A stretch of DNA of 64,000 nt from Pseudisothecium myosuroides (lineage: Eukaryota; Streptophyta; Bryopsida; Hypnales; Lembophyllaceae), in the NCBI GenBank assembly GCA_951799445.1, contig OX637296.1:8990001-9054000 (forward strand), in the 5' to 3' direction. The notes below the pieces were generated by a model, which was not told where the DNA came from, made no database searches, and saw nothing but the letters and a program-made list of their open reading frames with translations. The position numbers were made by a program, and so were the translations under genes. The first letter of the stretch is position 1. Every line of letters begins with the position of its first letter. Positions 11,291-24,076 of this stretch are shown here, piece by piece.

Positions 11291-12562
11291 ATCTGCAATA
11301 TACCAAATTTGGCAATGTACTTTTATTTTACTTAATAGTACCAAGAGTTCTTATTCTAATGCCAAGTTGAATTAATTGGACAACCTACTTAACTTAATTT
11401 TTACTTGGACTAATGCACTAATGAAACTACGGTTACAATATACTTCATTGTCCATTTCTCTCCAACCTCAAGATCACCCTTCTCCAAAAGTTTTTTAGTC
11501 TTTATACAAGCTATCTCAAGTGCTACATGTTGCTTGACGTGATAAGTCATCTTCTTGTGTCTTTTGACTTTTATAAATATTGAACTACACTTACTACAAT
11601 ATTCACTTCAATATTGGATAACTTCAACCTTCAAAGTAATTACGGTCCCTCACAAGGAACCTTGACGCATTCTTAGCATTACCTTGACGCATTTAGATAA
11701 ATGCGTGGTGATTTGCCAAAAATCACCATAGCTTTATAGGCACTTCACCTCGCACTTCACCCTAATTTCATTGTTTAGAAATAAAAGTCGGGTGAATTTT
11801 AGTTGGTTTTGTTTGCTACAATTTCACTACCATTTTTGTACCACTTACTAGCATGTAAAACTACTACCAAGTGAATTTGTACCAGAAGTATTGGATGATT
11901 TTTTGTCTCACGAATGACAATATGGACAACAGTGGATGAATTCCATCGACAACATTGGATGGATGACGTGGATGGTGAATGGACAAAATATTGGAGATGA
12001 AAATTTGAAATTAGGGATGAAGTTATGAGATAGATATACTAGTAGAACTCCTTCCCCTCCCTTCTTTTGGGGTTGTTTGCGGCACATCACGACATCCGTC
12101 AATATGTCCGTCATAATGTCAACCTTCAAGCTTAGTATCCATCAGTATAGAATTTGGATGAAAACAATTGTAATTAAAATGGACAAGACTGTTTAATGGA
12201 ATGGCTTGACAATTTTTAAGGCCGTCTAACTTGATGGATAAGCTGTTCAACTCAACAACAAGTTGTCGGGTTGATGGACAGACCATCCAACTTGATAAAC
12301 ACAAAGGACGGACCTAACAACTTGACGGACACAAAAGATACTTGATTAAAAAAAAATTGGTTGTCTATATTCAGACGTGTCAAGATCTGTCACAATTGAC
12401 GTGTCATGACAAAGCAACACAAATAGCCTATATTACATCAAGATAGAAAACCTTACCTTCTTTGAACCACTGCTCACCTTTCTTTTCTTCTTCTTTTTCA
12501 TCTTTGACTGCAAGCTAAGACCTTTGACAATTACAAAAAAATATGTATAATTATGAAAATTC
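11291..12562. other. Non-coding stretch
   Basis: No gene seen. Around 12185-12340 there are several short imperfect repeats of AACTTGATGGA / AACTTGACGGA in varied order, which I cannot assign to a known element. Confidence 0.4.
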
Positions 12563-12716
12563 ATGGGCAATTTCGTTAAAATGGCGATATTTTTTTTAAA
12601 TGGCATGAAAACAGTTTAGAACGGCCGTTCTGAAATCTATATCTGTCCTAGAAGGTGAAAATGGCACACTGTCAAAGTGGCACTTGGAATATTGCCATTT
12701 TAACGAAATTGCCCAT
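12563..12716. mobile_element. 154-bp MITE, ATGGGCAATTTCGTTAAAAT ends
   Basis: The ends ATGGGCAATTTCGTTAAAAT and their complement pair perfectly. The core (AGAACGGCC..TCTGAAATCTA.ATCTGTCCTA) recurs in the element at 23778-24076, so they are one family. The flanks share ATTC, a possible short target duplication. Confidence 0.75.
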
Positions 12717-13228
12717 ATTCACTTATGTAATAAAGTTGATTTATTTAGATATTCAAAAACAAATGGGTGTTGTTTTAGCACTTAGTATCTGAAGTCCCAA
12801 AACAACAATTTGACCCATGTCTTGACTACAATTTGAAAGAACAATCCTACTTCCTGCTATGAGCTTTTAATTCATCACTTGAAACTCATAGTTTAATTAA
12901 TTAGTTATATATTTTATAGTTAATTTTTATATAACAAACTCCCTATAAAGAGCGTTAAACCAAAATAGGTGTTGTACATACTAATGTAGTATTTGGTTCA
13001 TAACAACCCAGAATACCTAAAATACCTAAAATACCTAAAATTTTTGCATGTATATAGGTTAGATATCCCAAATAGAAAAAGAGTCTAAAATATTTTGTAT
13101 ATACCTTCCCAAAATGACTAACCCTGTTAAGTAGATGATAATTATATATCCTACACTGATTCTTGTACCTGAATATTGTATTATAACTATATTTTGTCAT
13201 AGAAATCTATATTCCTTATATCATATTT

Positions 13229-13240
13229 ACACACACACAC

Positions 13241-13301
<61 letters not shown>
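13229..13301. repeat. (AC)n(AT)n microsatellite
   Basis: About seven AC units run directly into about 29 AT units. It is pure simple sequence, likely polymorphic in length, and self-complementary in the AT part. Confidence 0.95.
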
Positions 13302-13304
<3 letters not shown>

Positions 13305-13699
13305 ATCTTTTATAAATAAAAAATTGGTTTAGATTTTGAGAGGTGGGCAAGAAAATAGCCCACCCTCAGGACAACAATGGGAAGCTATGTGTTTTTGCTT
13401 TGACCACCAGTATTGTGTGTTTTTAACCAAAAAATGAATTGACCAAAATATATGTGAAAAAAACTCAAATTTGCCATTCTACTACAACAAAAAAATTGTG
13501 AAATGGATGACTCTGAATACAGAATCTAAGCTATCGAAGTCCACATTTCATGTTGAATCATTAATTAAAGTTGGGATAAGTGGTTTGGCAAGCATTTTCA
13601 AAATTCTTAGATTTTATTTTTTCAAAATTTTAATGCCTTGTATAGGGCCAATTTATTCATCTATATTATATATGTCTTTTCAAGCCATTTGATATTTAA

Positions 13700-14150
13700 T
13701 TTGTATAAAGAAAGCAAGTTTTTAATAGAAGTGAAGAGGTAGAAAGTACAACAATCCATGCAGTATATGTAAATTAAGACATGAAAGAGCTCAACCACTC
13801 ATAGTCAAGTCAAAATAATGCAATAATAATGCAAGTATTGTTTTCACAACTAAACTTCACAACTCCATAACTTTCTACTAGACTCTAAATCACAAATTTT
13901 TGGAATTGAAACTCAATTTGATTTCCTACATTTTCTTAGTCCTTATTTTGAAAAAGGTTGATTTACAACGCTTAAATGAGAAAGTTGATTTACAATGCTT
14001 AAATGAAGTCTGAAGTTATGATGTGAACACAATTATTTTGTGTGGTTTTTTGAGCTCCCACCTTGCTTTAAATATACCTTACCTTTGAAGATTGATGAGA
14101 ATCATGAACTTTGCTGTAAGAAGGACCTCTTCACCCCTCCTGTTTACATC
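13700..14150. repeat. Relative of the palindromic family at 27655-28255
   Basis: Blocks such as GAGGTAGAAAGTACAACAATC, ATATGTAAATTA, the CACTCATAGT.AAGTCAAAA block and TTAAATGA.GTCTGAAGTT recur in the same order as in 27655-28255. The two ends (about 13725-13850 and 13975-14095) only partly pair, so this copy is older or derived. No ORF. Confidence 0.45.
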
Positions 14151-14457
14151 ATATGTGGGAAGTTAGCCCTTTGTATTACCAAACAAAAATATCTTGATAC
14201 TTGATGATACATACAATACTTTAATAAAAATTAAACTATTAAATTTTTGACATTAGGTGACTTGAATTTTACCATTTGGCCTATTTTCTGATATATAGGC
14301 ATTTCACATCATTTAATTTATTTGGTTTCCAACTCGCCTCAAAAGTAATTTCCAAAAAAATTAAACTCCTGATTTTTTTATTTAATTAATAATGCCTATA
14401 CCGATAGCTGGGGTATGGTGTGCTCACAAAACTCAATGCCAAACAACTGAACTGTAA

Positions 14458-15380
14458 TGGGTTCTGTTTTTATGGTTGCATTTGCTGAGCTCTATGTTCG
14501 CTGGAAGCATTAGCATTTATACAATGAGCTGCTCTTTAGATGACGTGAGGAAGAATTAATTACGCCATGTGTCTTTTGCATCTGGAATTGGCAAGCGTCC
14601 TGGATTGGTTTATAAGACATAACTTACATCTTGTGTTGTTTCATTTATTTTGCACAAACCTAATGTCATCTGACTTGAATTTATTCCTAGTGGAGTTTCA
14701 CAATGAAGAGTGCCATACAATGTGTCACATTTGCCGTAGCCAGTACCTTTGAATAAATATGCTATCGATTTACACAGTGCCTCTATCAATGTTCACTGGT
14801 TTTCCTGGTAGTTATTGAAAACTAGAATCAGATGGCATTGTTGCACCTTGAGACATGTGCTATCCAGATCGAGGCCGAATAAACCATTGAATGAAAGGCA
14901 GCATGAATTGCAGAATTGCATTTATGCAGGAGATGAGTTTTTATTTGTGGTTGCATGTGGTGAGCTCTGCATTTGCTGGAAGCATTAGCAGCAAGCTAAT
15001 CTTCAGATGATGTGAAGAAATAATTAATTACTCTAGAATTCTTTTGCACCTGGAGTTGGCAAGCGAGATGGATTTGTTTCTTGACCATGATTCTGGCGTA
15101 ATTCACTCGTGCAGCACAAACCTAATGTTAACCTACTTGGCTTTTCATTTGAATTTTTGGTAAAGTTTCTCAGTTACAATGGAGATATTGTTTGATGTGT
15201 TTCTTTTTGGTCTTACTGAACCGGGAATGGAGGGAATGGAGGGCTCAAATACACATTTGCCATAGCCAGGACCTTGAATAGACATGACATTGATTTACAG
15301 AGCTCCTCTGTCAAATGTTTGGTGTATTTCCTGCTAGTGAGTTGAAAATTAGAAACAGGATGACATTGTTGCATCTATCC
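14458..15380. repeat. Diverged tandem duplication, unit about 470 bp
   Basis: The block 14458-14850 is repeated at 14933-15380. Shared runs include GGTTGCAT.TG.TGAGCTCT, GCTGGAAGCATTAGCA, CTGGA.TTGGCAAGCG, GCACAAACCTAATGT, ACATTTGCC.TAGCCAG and TGACATTGTTGCA. Neither copy keeps an ORF of useful length. Base composition here is less AT-rich than on either side, so it could be transcribed non-coding sequence or old 3' UTR, but I have no direct evidence of a gene. Confidence 0.6.
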
Positions 15381-17135
15381 AGGTCGAGGTCGAATTGAAT
15401 CATCAAGTCCTTGACAGAGTGAAGTGCAGAAATATTTGACATGATTGACATGGTGAAACATCGTATATGGTCATATTCGTTAAAATCTCATATTTCAGAG
15501 CACCTTAAGTGGATAAATCTGCAGTGGAGTTCCAGTTTTTCAATTTAAACAGGATATTGTCAGGTCAGTTGAATAATGATAAAGCAGTCGTTCTTTGTTT
15601 GATGCTAAATGCGACGATGAAGGTCCTGAACCTTGCTGATTGCTTTCACAGGAGCAATGAGTTCGTTTCAAGCTTTACTTTATCTTGTTGAAATTTTCTC
15701 AGTTGAGTACTTTTCTTGAGTAGATTTGATCCAGGAAATTACCTTGCTGTATTGTGTGGAAAGAACAACTAAAAACTGTTCAGACCTGCCAGGCATGCTG
15801 CTTCATCATGAAATTATATATTCTTATTTTTGCAGGTACTAAGAGTGACTTCGAGCTCTCATCCAAATGCAAGCGTCAGTTAACCTGCATGAACAATATG
15901 AAGGATTCTGGTACTTCGGTATGTGTCCTCTTCAGGCTGGCAATTTGTAACAAATTTCATGTATGATGACTTCTGAATGACTACAGTAAGGTAGTGACCA
16001 GCCTCTAGGTGACTAGGTAATTAAGTTCCAGATGTAGCCGAAATGTTTTATTACTGATTGAGATTGCATAGAAATCGAGTTCACTAATGCTCTGTCTGAT
16101 ACATGTTAAAATTGTCTATAGTTTTTTTTAAGTTCAGTTAGTGGTGGGTACGAATGAATGCCAATGACCTCATTGAGAATTTGATTGCTTCAGAGTCAAC
16201 TCACTTGCCTAGGAATCAATTTACAAAGGAGAAATCTGGGCTGGTGCGTACTAATCATCCTACTCCATGATAACTGCTGAGATAAAAGTTTAGCAACTTA
16301 GGTCGTTTGTATATGGATGTGAGGCAGCTCAACATAATACATCCTACAAGAACATGATGGGGGAATCATTATTTACTACAGCCAAAGAAATAATTTTAAG
16401 TACAAATGTACAAATCTGACAATTCCAATTTGAAGATTGGGAAACGAAATTTCACTATGAGCACATCGAGCGGGACCTCGACAAGGGGAACGCTCCGCAT
16501 CTTGAGCTGATACTTCAGAAACTCTTGATGGGGGCTGCTCCATGTGCAGGTGCTTGAGATGGGGGAGGCCCGAGTCTTAAGCATCTGTTAATAACAAATT
16601 AGAGTTGGTAATTTGAACGAAAAGACTCTCTGCTTGGAAGAAAATTTTGTCCTTGCTGGTGATCGTCTAAAGGACGTATATTCAAAGATGCACGTTCTCA
16701 TTCGTGGACAATTACTCCTTTCACCTCTCATCACTGGCATGAAAAACTGTAGTTGAAATAGCCAATGTTGTTTTGTCTAACTGGGACATCTCTGCTGTAT
16801 GAGGAGAGGCTACTTGCAATGATTGCAAGCTTATCTCAAGGTGATGAAATTTGTATCAAAAAGGTGCACCTAGCATTAGTGCAGCTCTCATGCAGATCGA
16901 TCGCCGTGGGCGTTAAATAATTTCGAGAGGGTAAAAAGATGCCTGTATCTATCTACCCTTTTTAAGAATCTATAATTTATCGCTGAACTCGTCTATCTAT
17001 ATGCTCCAATTCATGAATATACTACATTTCTGTAAGAGCGTGGAGGTTCTAGATCATCTATCACAGAGATCGATCAATTGATTGAAATGAAGGTACAAAT
17101 TTGCCCTTCAACTAAGAATGCAGTCTAATTAAGGT
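15381..17135. other. Region downstream of the EamA gene; possible uncharacterised exon
   Basis: Mixed-composition DNA without a recognisable gene. One piece, about 15837-15918, lies between TTTTTGCAG and GTATGTG and stays open, which looks like an exon on the plus strand, but I found no partner exons or known domain. The EamA 3' UTR must lie in the right part of this interval (just below 17136, minus strand). Confidence 0.3.
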
Positions 17136-20100
17136 CTAATTAGGATTTGAGGAACACATGAGCAGGACCTGCAAAACAGTGTCCGAGTGATGGGCGATGA
17201 GGGGAAGGTCGCAATGGACAGAGTTATCCACAAGTGCAGTTGTCGTAGTTATGTCGACAGATTTGACGAATTCGAGGGATGTCCAGTTTGCCATGTTGAC
17301 AAGAGAAGTAGCAGATGCACCAGCCATGGCCAAGTGGTCCATGGTGGTCTGTGCAGCTTGCTCCAGGAGCTTGGCGATGTCCTCTGCCTCCTCGACGGCT
17401 TGCACTACGTCGGAGCCCACGGCTATGATGGCAGACTCGAGTATTCCAATGGCGATGTCCAGCCAATGGATAACCAATGCGGCAGGAACTTCCGCGCCAG
17501 GGATATTGGTGGCGCCATTATTGACCGCGTTCGCTGCTTGCTGGAGTGTTACGGAAGTGGCGATGGCGCCTGGTGCTGCCGAATGTACTGATCCCGGCGG
17601 CACTTGTGGAGGGGTCGCGAGCAGAGTCGACGTTGCTGACATGACCAAACTCTTCATAGACAGAAGCTTCAACTTCGCTTCCACCAGGAGGCGCTTGGCT
17701 TGCGCAGCATAGTAGGGAAATTTGAGCTGCGAGGTGAGGATTGCACCCTGCACGTGGTCGGCCACGGGCTTTGATGTTGGGGGGCCTGGTTGAAGTTTTT
17801 CAGGTTGACTATTTTCTGGCGGTCGAATTAGGGTTTCCACTGGTGATTGAGGTTGACGAACTTGGTCTTCCGAGGCAGCGTTTTGTTGTAGTCGAGGTGG
17901 TGCGCCACTTTCATCTTGCTTGCTGACCAACTGTGCAAATAAGCTGGCCACGAGGATCACCAATCCACCAACGATCACCGAGTCATCTAGAGTGTCGCCT
18001 CGCAAAAAGAAGGACATGAAAGCTCCCCAGATGGGAATCGTTGTGTTGACCATCGTCGCGGTCGAAGCCTGGACTGACCGGAGGCCATGAATTTCAAGCC
18101 AGCTGCACAGTCCTGAGCATACAAGACCCGTGTAGACGAGAGGGCCCCAAGGCAGAGACTGCAACTGGCTCACGTACTCCATGGCGGTCGTGTTTCCGTG
18201 AAGGACTCGAGAAAGCTCCCACACAAAACTGAGGGAGGCAACGGTGCCGCACTGGATGGCTGTCAACTCGAAGGGCCTAAAGCTCTTGCTGTGCACTTCA
18301 GATCGGAAGATGTGGAGGGCATAGATAGCAGACGCGGCCAAGCCCCAGACGTCTCCCACTTGAGGTATGGATATGCCCTTCCACCCCAGACCTTCCTCCT
18401 CCAAAACTCCCATCCCTGCATATTTTATAAACCATGCATGAGTCATTGAGTCTCTAAACCATTGTAACCCCCCAAAAGGAAAAGGATTGAAAGAGACACA
18501 CGTAAAATGAACATGAAACCAAAGAAAATAAAACGGAATAAAAAGTAGCGATTAAATAAAAACCTACGAATTAAAACAGTGTACTAGAACAATATTGCTC
18601 AGATTCTTAACGCTGGTTGAATGAGAACGGTGTATGAAAACGTCCTCCAATACATTCTAATAACTGTCCCTTGATTTTGACAGAGCTTTAACATGAAGAA
18701 TAAGTTACAGATCGGCAATGAATGATCGATATCAATACACGACAGTTCCTTAGTTTTACCTGATAGTGCCACGAGAGAGGCAATTCGTGTGATATTGCGG
18801 ATAGACTGTCGGCCTGCACAGAGCTCCATGATGGGGACAAATATCACCTGCAATTCAATTCAGTGAACCACGAAGATCAGATCGTATATTTCGTTACAAT
18901 TTGGATGCATCCGCAAATAACGAGTGCTCGTGTCTGAACGATATTCATAAAATCAATCGCTGGCAGTTGGGCACGGGGTACTTACTGTGAAAGCATATAG
19001 AAGCGGCGCATCACTGGAAGCCCCGCCATTACCACAAGTCTCAAGAACCGCCGCAGCGAACAGCAGTCCTCCCAGCTCAGTTCCGGCTTTAAGAAGAGCT
19101 GGATCTTTGTCACGACCCAAGACTTGACGTAGCGCCGGAAGGAAGACAAGCAGCGCGGAGGAAAATCGGACAAGGGTGCTGAGACTGGCTGGCAGCCCAG
19201 GAGCCACGTCGGTCGCAAATTTACCGGCGACACTGCTCGATCCATAAAGGGCCGCCAGCACGTTGAGCAACATCAGGCCTCTGGTCCTCCTCCTTCCGAG
19301 TTTCTTTTCCCGCAGCTTTGATAAGAAAGTAGGTTGCTTCTCTTGTGCATCCTCGAAAGTTTCATCACTGATTGCTGCAGCTTTCTCCTCAGCTTTCTCC
19401 TCCGCTCTCTCCTTTGAAGAATCGAAGTGTTTCTGAGAAAACGGTCAAGCAGCTCAGTGATATGTTTTCGGACAAATGCCGTTGTTAGTTGACACATAAC
19501 GACATTTCATCTTGATGATTGTCCACTGCTCATCTCAGTGTTCACTTAATTACTATCTCAATAAGAGATACTCATGAGGATGCAGTGATAGGCAAAGCAT
19601 CAACGGGATCATAAATATAGCTTAATTATCAAATCAATTTGTTGAGTTCAGGCAGCGTGCTCACCGGAAGAGGTGCTCCGCCTGGCAGGCAGTCAGCGGC
19701 GGTGCCGTCAATCTGGGGATTGCATTCTTGTATACGCGCAGCGAGCTCTTTCAAGGTACCCGTCTGACTCTGCACGTACAGCTTCCACTCGTCTTCCCAG
19801 CAGTATTCACTCTCCGATCCAGTCTCGCTTGCTTGGATCAACGAGAGTCCACCGTCCAATTTGCGCCTCAGTAACAGTTCCGAGTAGGGAATCACGTGCA
19901 GTCTTTCAACAGTCGCTTCATCGGTTACCGATCTACTCACTGAAATATCACGAGTGGTCGGATCTACAGCCTTCAGTCCTTTCCTGCTCAAGCTCCTCAT
20001 GTAAGCTAACGAAGCGCCGCCTTTCCTGCTTCCAGAGCTAGCGCACGATGCCTGGACTGAACTAGGGAGGTTGATCCTCCGACCACTGCCATCGCCATTG

Positions 20101-20222
20101 TTGTAATGATGATGAATGCTGCGCGATCGAAAGGACTCGAAACTGTTCAGTTGGTCGGTGACTCCACTACGTAACGACGACCTCCTTGTGAGCATTCTCC
20201 ACTGACACAAACAGCTGCTCAC
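17136..20222 (-). CDS. EamA/DMT-family (drug/metabolite transporter-like) membrane protein, likely plastid-targeted, four exons
   Basis: Exons on the minus strand are 20222-19665, 19432-18986, 18847-18760 and 18415-17136. All introns are GT-AG and phases join cleanly, giving about 790 residues; an in-frame ATG at 20193-20195 is an alternative start. Residues 1-235 are a Ser/Arg-rich leader and a charged hydrophilic segment with no membrane span, compatible with a plastid transit region. The membrane part starts near residue 238 (GLMLLNVLAALYGSS) and resembles plant chloroplast EamA proteins: a first repeat ending at the exon 2/3 junction (YAFT/VIFVPIMELC) and a second repeat from DVWGLAASAIYALHIF to GGLVILVASLFAQLV near residue 528. 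A ~260-residue tail follows, Pro/Gln-rich and then Ala-rich and helical, which is not usual for the family. The substrate cannot be told from sequence. This is the only confident host gene here. Confidence 0.85.
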
Positions 20223-22128
20223 TCAACCTTGATTTCGAGTTCTCTCTCAAAGTTGGTATGAGACTTAGCAAACTGAATTCTTGGTTTCCAACTCAACAAC
20301 AACGCGAGCGTACGTTGCAGCAGATTCAAACTCCGGATTTCGAAAATTAAAAGTACTCCGGGTGGAACGACACCTACATCTATGACGGCGATATACACCG
20401 AACTATTACAGGATCCTGGTGATGCAGCCGTAGCAGCTCAAAATCCACTCAATAGCGTCCATAAGTTTCCTAGTCGCAAGTGAGTACATTCAGCTTGCGT
20501 TGATCTCAGGCCCACAAGCTCAAGCAGATCGCTGCTCGCTGTCTCTGAGGGGAGAGTTGTCTATCATCTCAACTGCTATGTTCAACATGCACGCTGTAAC
20601 GCAAAGCTTGCAGAAGTCTATTCGATCACAAACCTGAATATGTTGGTTGTGTGAGGTTTTCAGTCAATTCCGATGACGCAGCTGCTGGGCGTTGTGAACC
20701 GCGTTTGTAATTAAGCGTTGGTGAGCAATAGAAGCGTGCCTTACTTATACAGTAGAAGGGGTTCTGACTTTCTGAGGCTTGCATGTAACGGAAGGCGGAG
20801 CTTGAAGGGCGTAATTGGGTGCAATGCGCAGTCGAAGCGAGTTCCAAGTGGCGGCTGCGGCAGGAAGTGACTGCGAAGAAGCAGCCTGGCGAAATGTTCC
20901 TTTTTCCTAGATTTTTACCTCTCCGAAAACAAGTCACTCCAGGCGTCTTCTTACACTGGGCTAGATAGTGGAGATTGAGAAACTTCACTCGGACGGGGCC
21001 TCGCGACGTCGCCGCCTGCCGCTTCCGTTCGTACACGTGAGCCTTGCTGCCCAAACTTCAATTTTTCATCAAAAAGCTGGGGCGAACAATATTTCTGCTT
21101 AACATACAATATATAACAATTTTACTGGTCGACGATTCTCCCATGTTCAGTTTCAGTTTGACCACGAGGTTGTTTCGGTAACTCCGTCACGAGGTCGATG
21201 CGTGCCGGCCAACCATTACCGCAGTCACATGCGTAATTGGTGCTCTCGGACGACGTACGTACGCTGTCTGTTTCTCGGACGAAGAAATTTTGATGGTTCT
21301 CCGAGTACAAGTGCTTTTCACTTTTCGGTCGATTTCATTCGGGGACCCACGTCGGCTAAATGGACGGACCTGCGAACTTCGGCCTGTGAAGCTGACTTTT
21401 CACGAGACGTCAACGTCGTCCACTGGTGTCGCTGTGAGTGCATCACCGCAAACCGACGGGACCGCAAAACTACAACGAAGGTACTGTAGAAGGAGAAGAA
21501 CTGTATGCGTCAGTTATTTTAAGTATTCCTTAATGCTCACGTTCATCACTCTCTTTCATGATGATAGCACTCGTGTACGCTCATTAGAGAATCGTTCTGT
21601 GAAATACAATTAATTTGATAAAAGATTTAGGCGAAATTGCAAAATATTGTGCTTCCACGTTCAGTTCGTTCAAGAAGGCAGAACCCCACATCAAGGTCCA
21701 CCAGGGAATGCCGCATAGTAAGTTCCTTTATTCCTTGTACTGTCTCTCTCATCATGTATTTGTGTACAATCATGAGTGGATTATTTTATGAAATATATAG
21801 CTTGTTAAAAGTTTTTAGACCAAGTTGCCAAATACCGTGTTGCCATCGCAAAGATCATCCTGTTGTGAAAAAACATGTTGTAGCTGATGAGCAAACTATT
21901 GTAGAACAAGCGTTATGCCTTGAATGTAAAGTCATCAATAAATAGGATATGAAAAAATGCCAAAGACCTTGGTTGTTTTCATTGTTTGCTTAAATTCTAA
22001 TTCCTATAAATGCAATGTCTATGTTCAAACATTAGGAAACATGATTTATTACTTGACTTGAGCCATGTTGCCAAAGGTCAAGTTGCTAAAGCAAAAAAAA
22101 ACCCTTGTCTTCTATAAAAACTATCCTG
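20223..22128. other. Upstream region of the EamA gene and intergenic DNA
   Basis: Less AT-rich than the MITE regions. It should hold the promoter and 5' UTR of the EamA gene on the minus strand, but I see no confident TATA box. Around 21540-21860 there is a weak, diverged duplication of about 190 bp. Short ORFs on both strands (for example 20626-21054) have no recognisable features. Confidence 0.35.
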
Positions 22129-22855
22129 GGTGATTGCAAGAAACACTTGTCTTATTTTCCGTCACACGTTCAATGCAAAAGTTATTTTGTGCCATAAGTA
22201 TTGCAAAAATGATTGAATGAACATGAAATTCAAAAGCAAGCTTCCTATAGCAATAAAAAATGCACTTGAATTATTTCAATTTTTTCAAAATTAATTCAAT
22301 AGGTGAAATTGAATTTTGATAATATGTCACACATGCAGTTTTTGTGTTTTTTAGTACTATTGAGTACCTTTTTTGAGGAGTTACATTGTGAGATTTGTTA
22401 GGCTAGCTCTTCTAATAGAAATACACCTTCTCAGGAAAGGGATTTCCAAAAACATGTTCCAAGTGTGTGTTACATTGGCCTAAAGTGTGCTCTATTCAAG
22501 TTGAATTTATGTTGAATTAAAAAATTATTTTTGTGATTTTTCTGGTGAATGACCATCTCCATAGAATTACTACAAATGGTCAATTTTTGTTTTTTTTATT
22601 TACGTTTTTTTCTATTTTTAACTATTTAAAGCATCAAAGTGTCTATTTTCTTGAGATTTGGCACTTTTCTAGTTCTCCCACTTAGAGAATTTTTCTATAT
22701 TTTTCCTTCCCTAGATATCTTCATCTTAAAGGTATATACATTGGCCAAATTTTTTTATTTAAAAAAAATTAATTTCCAAATTTTAAAGTACTCCAGAAAA
22801 AATCATGTATTGTTGTAAAACGCAACAAATAGGACAAGTGTTTCTTGCAATCACC
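22129..22855. mobile_element. 727-bp MITE, GGTGATTGCAAGAAACACTT ends
   Basis: The two 23-bp ends pair perfectly (22129-22151 and 22833-22855), starting GGTGATTGCAAGAAACACTT. The interior is AT-rich and non-coding and contains TTTTCTTGAGATTTGGCACTT, which recurs at about 28719 in a split copy of the same family. I could not find a convincing target-site duplication. Confidence 0.75.
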
Positions 22856-23777
22856 TTCCTCTAGATCTATGTAGATGTAGAAGAAGACCATAACTATTCC
22901 TATAAATAGAGATTAAATTGTTGTAAATGAGACCCAATTGCTCTATGTAAAGACCATTTTTCATTAGATTTGTCATAGCATTGTCATAAATAAGATTGAC
23001 ATAGTATGTTGCATCATATGTTATTTTGGTATTGGCTTGGAGGTTGATTATTACTCAAGCGTTCATTTCATCTTTTAGATGCTTTGATTTAAAGTACTTA
23101 TAAAGTATTTTAATGTAATGCCTAATGATATAATTTAATTTTCTTTAGTAATAGTTTATAGGTTTTGTCATTTTGCATAGAAGATTCGTGAATTGTATTC
23201 CGTTATAAGAAAATTTAGAACTTCTTTGTGATAAGAGTCTTTATAGAAAACCAAGATTTTTGAAGGAAGGATTTTGCTTTTAGTAAAAATACAATAAATT
23301 TGGTATAAGATCAAGCAATTGATTGAGTTTATTTAAAAGTATTTTTATTTTTGTGAAAATTAATCCAAATTTTCTTACATTTGTTTTACACTTCATTAAC
23401 ATGAAGTGTGAATAACCTCCAGTTAAAATAAAATGAATGCATTCATTTTTATAAATTATTTTGTATCAAATCAAAACTTCATGCAAATTGCTAGTAACTT
23501 GCTAGTAAATTGCATATATATGCAAACTTGCATATATATTTTTTCAAATAGAATAATACAAAATAATAAAAATATATCTACAAAAAATAGGCTAATTAGA
23601 AAGATTTATAGATATTGGTTGGTGTGGCTTAAATTTCTTTCCAAACATGTCTATTGTAGATATAGATGGCTACTTATAACATCTAGTTGGTATTCCTATA
23701 CACTCCATTTCTTTCTTTCTCAAACACTACAATTGCTAAGAATTGAATTAACTTCTTCAGACCTCTATATTCAAAAA
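22856..23777. other. AT-rich non-coding stretch
   Basis: I see nothing recognisable. A 155-codon open stretch at 23433-23900 is low-complexity AT-rich and runs into the MITE at 23778, so I do not treat it as a gene. Confidence 0.4.
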
Positions 23778-24076
23778 ATGGCCAATTTCATTAAAATGGC
23801 GATACTCCTTGATTTTTGCACTTTCACAGTTCAGAACGGCCAATCTGAAATCTACATCTGTCCTACATTTTTGAAATCTACACCTATCCTAGATATCTAA
23901 AATCTATACCAATCTTAGATTTTGTAGAACGGCCAAGATGAAATCTATATATGTTCTAGATGTGTGAAATCTACAGCAGTCTTAGATGCTTGAAATCTTT
24001 ACTTGTTCTAGATGTTCAGAGTGGGCGGTCTAAGAAAATGGAACAGGGAATATTGCCATTTCAATGAAATTGGCCA
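23778..24076. mobile_element. 299-bp MITE of the 12563-12716 family, expanded by an internal repeat
   Basis: The ends ATGGCCAATTTCATTAAAAT and ATTTCAATGAAATTGGCCAT are complementary apart from one base. Like the copy at 12563, it carries CAGAACGGCC and TGAAATCTA.ATCTGTCCTA. Here a ~25-bp unit built on TGAAATCTAC....TCTTAGAT is repeated several times, which accounts for the extra length. Confidence 0.75.

Noticed and set aside
23433..23900. 155-codon ORF
   Set aside because: AT-rich low-complexity sequence running into a MITE, with no domain signs.
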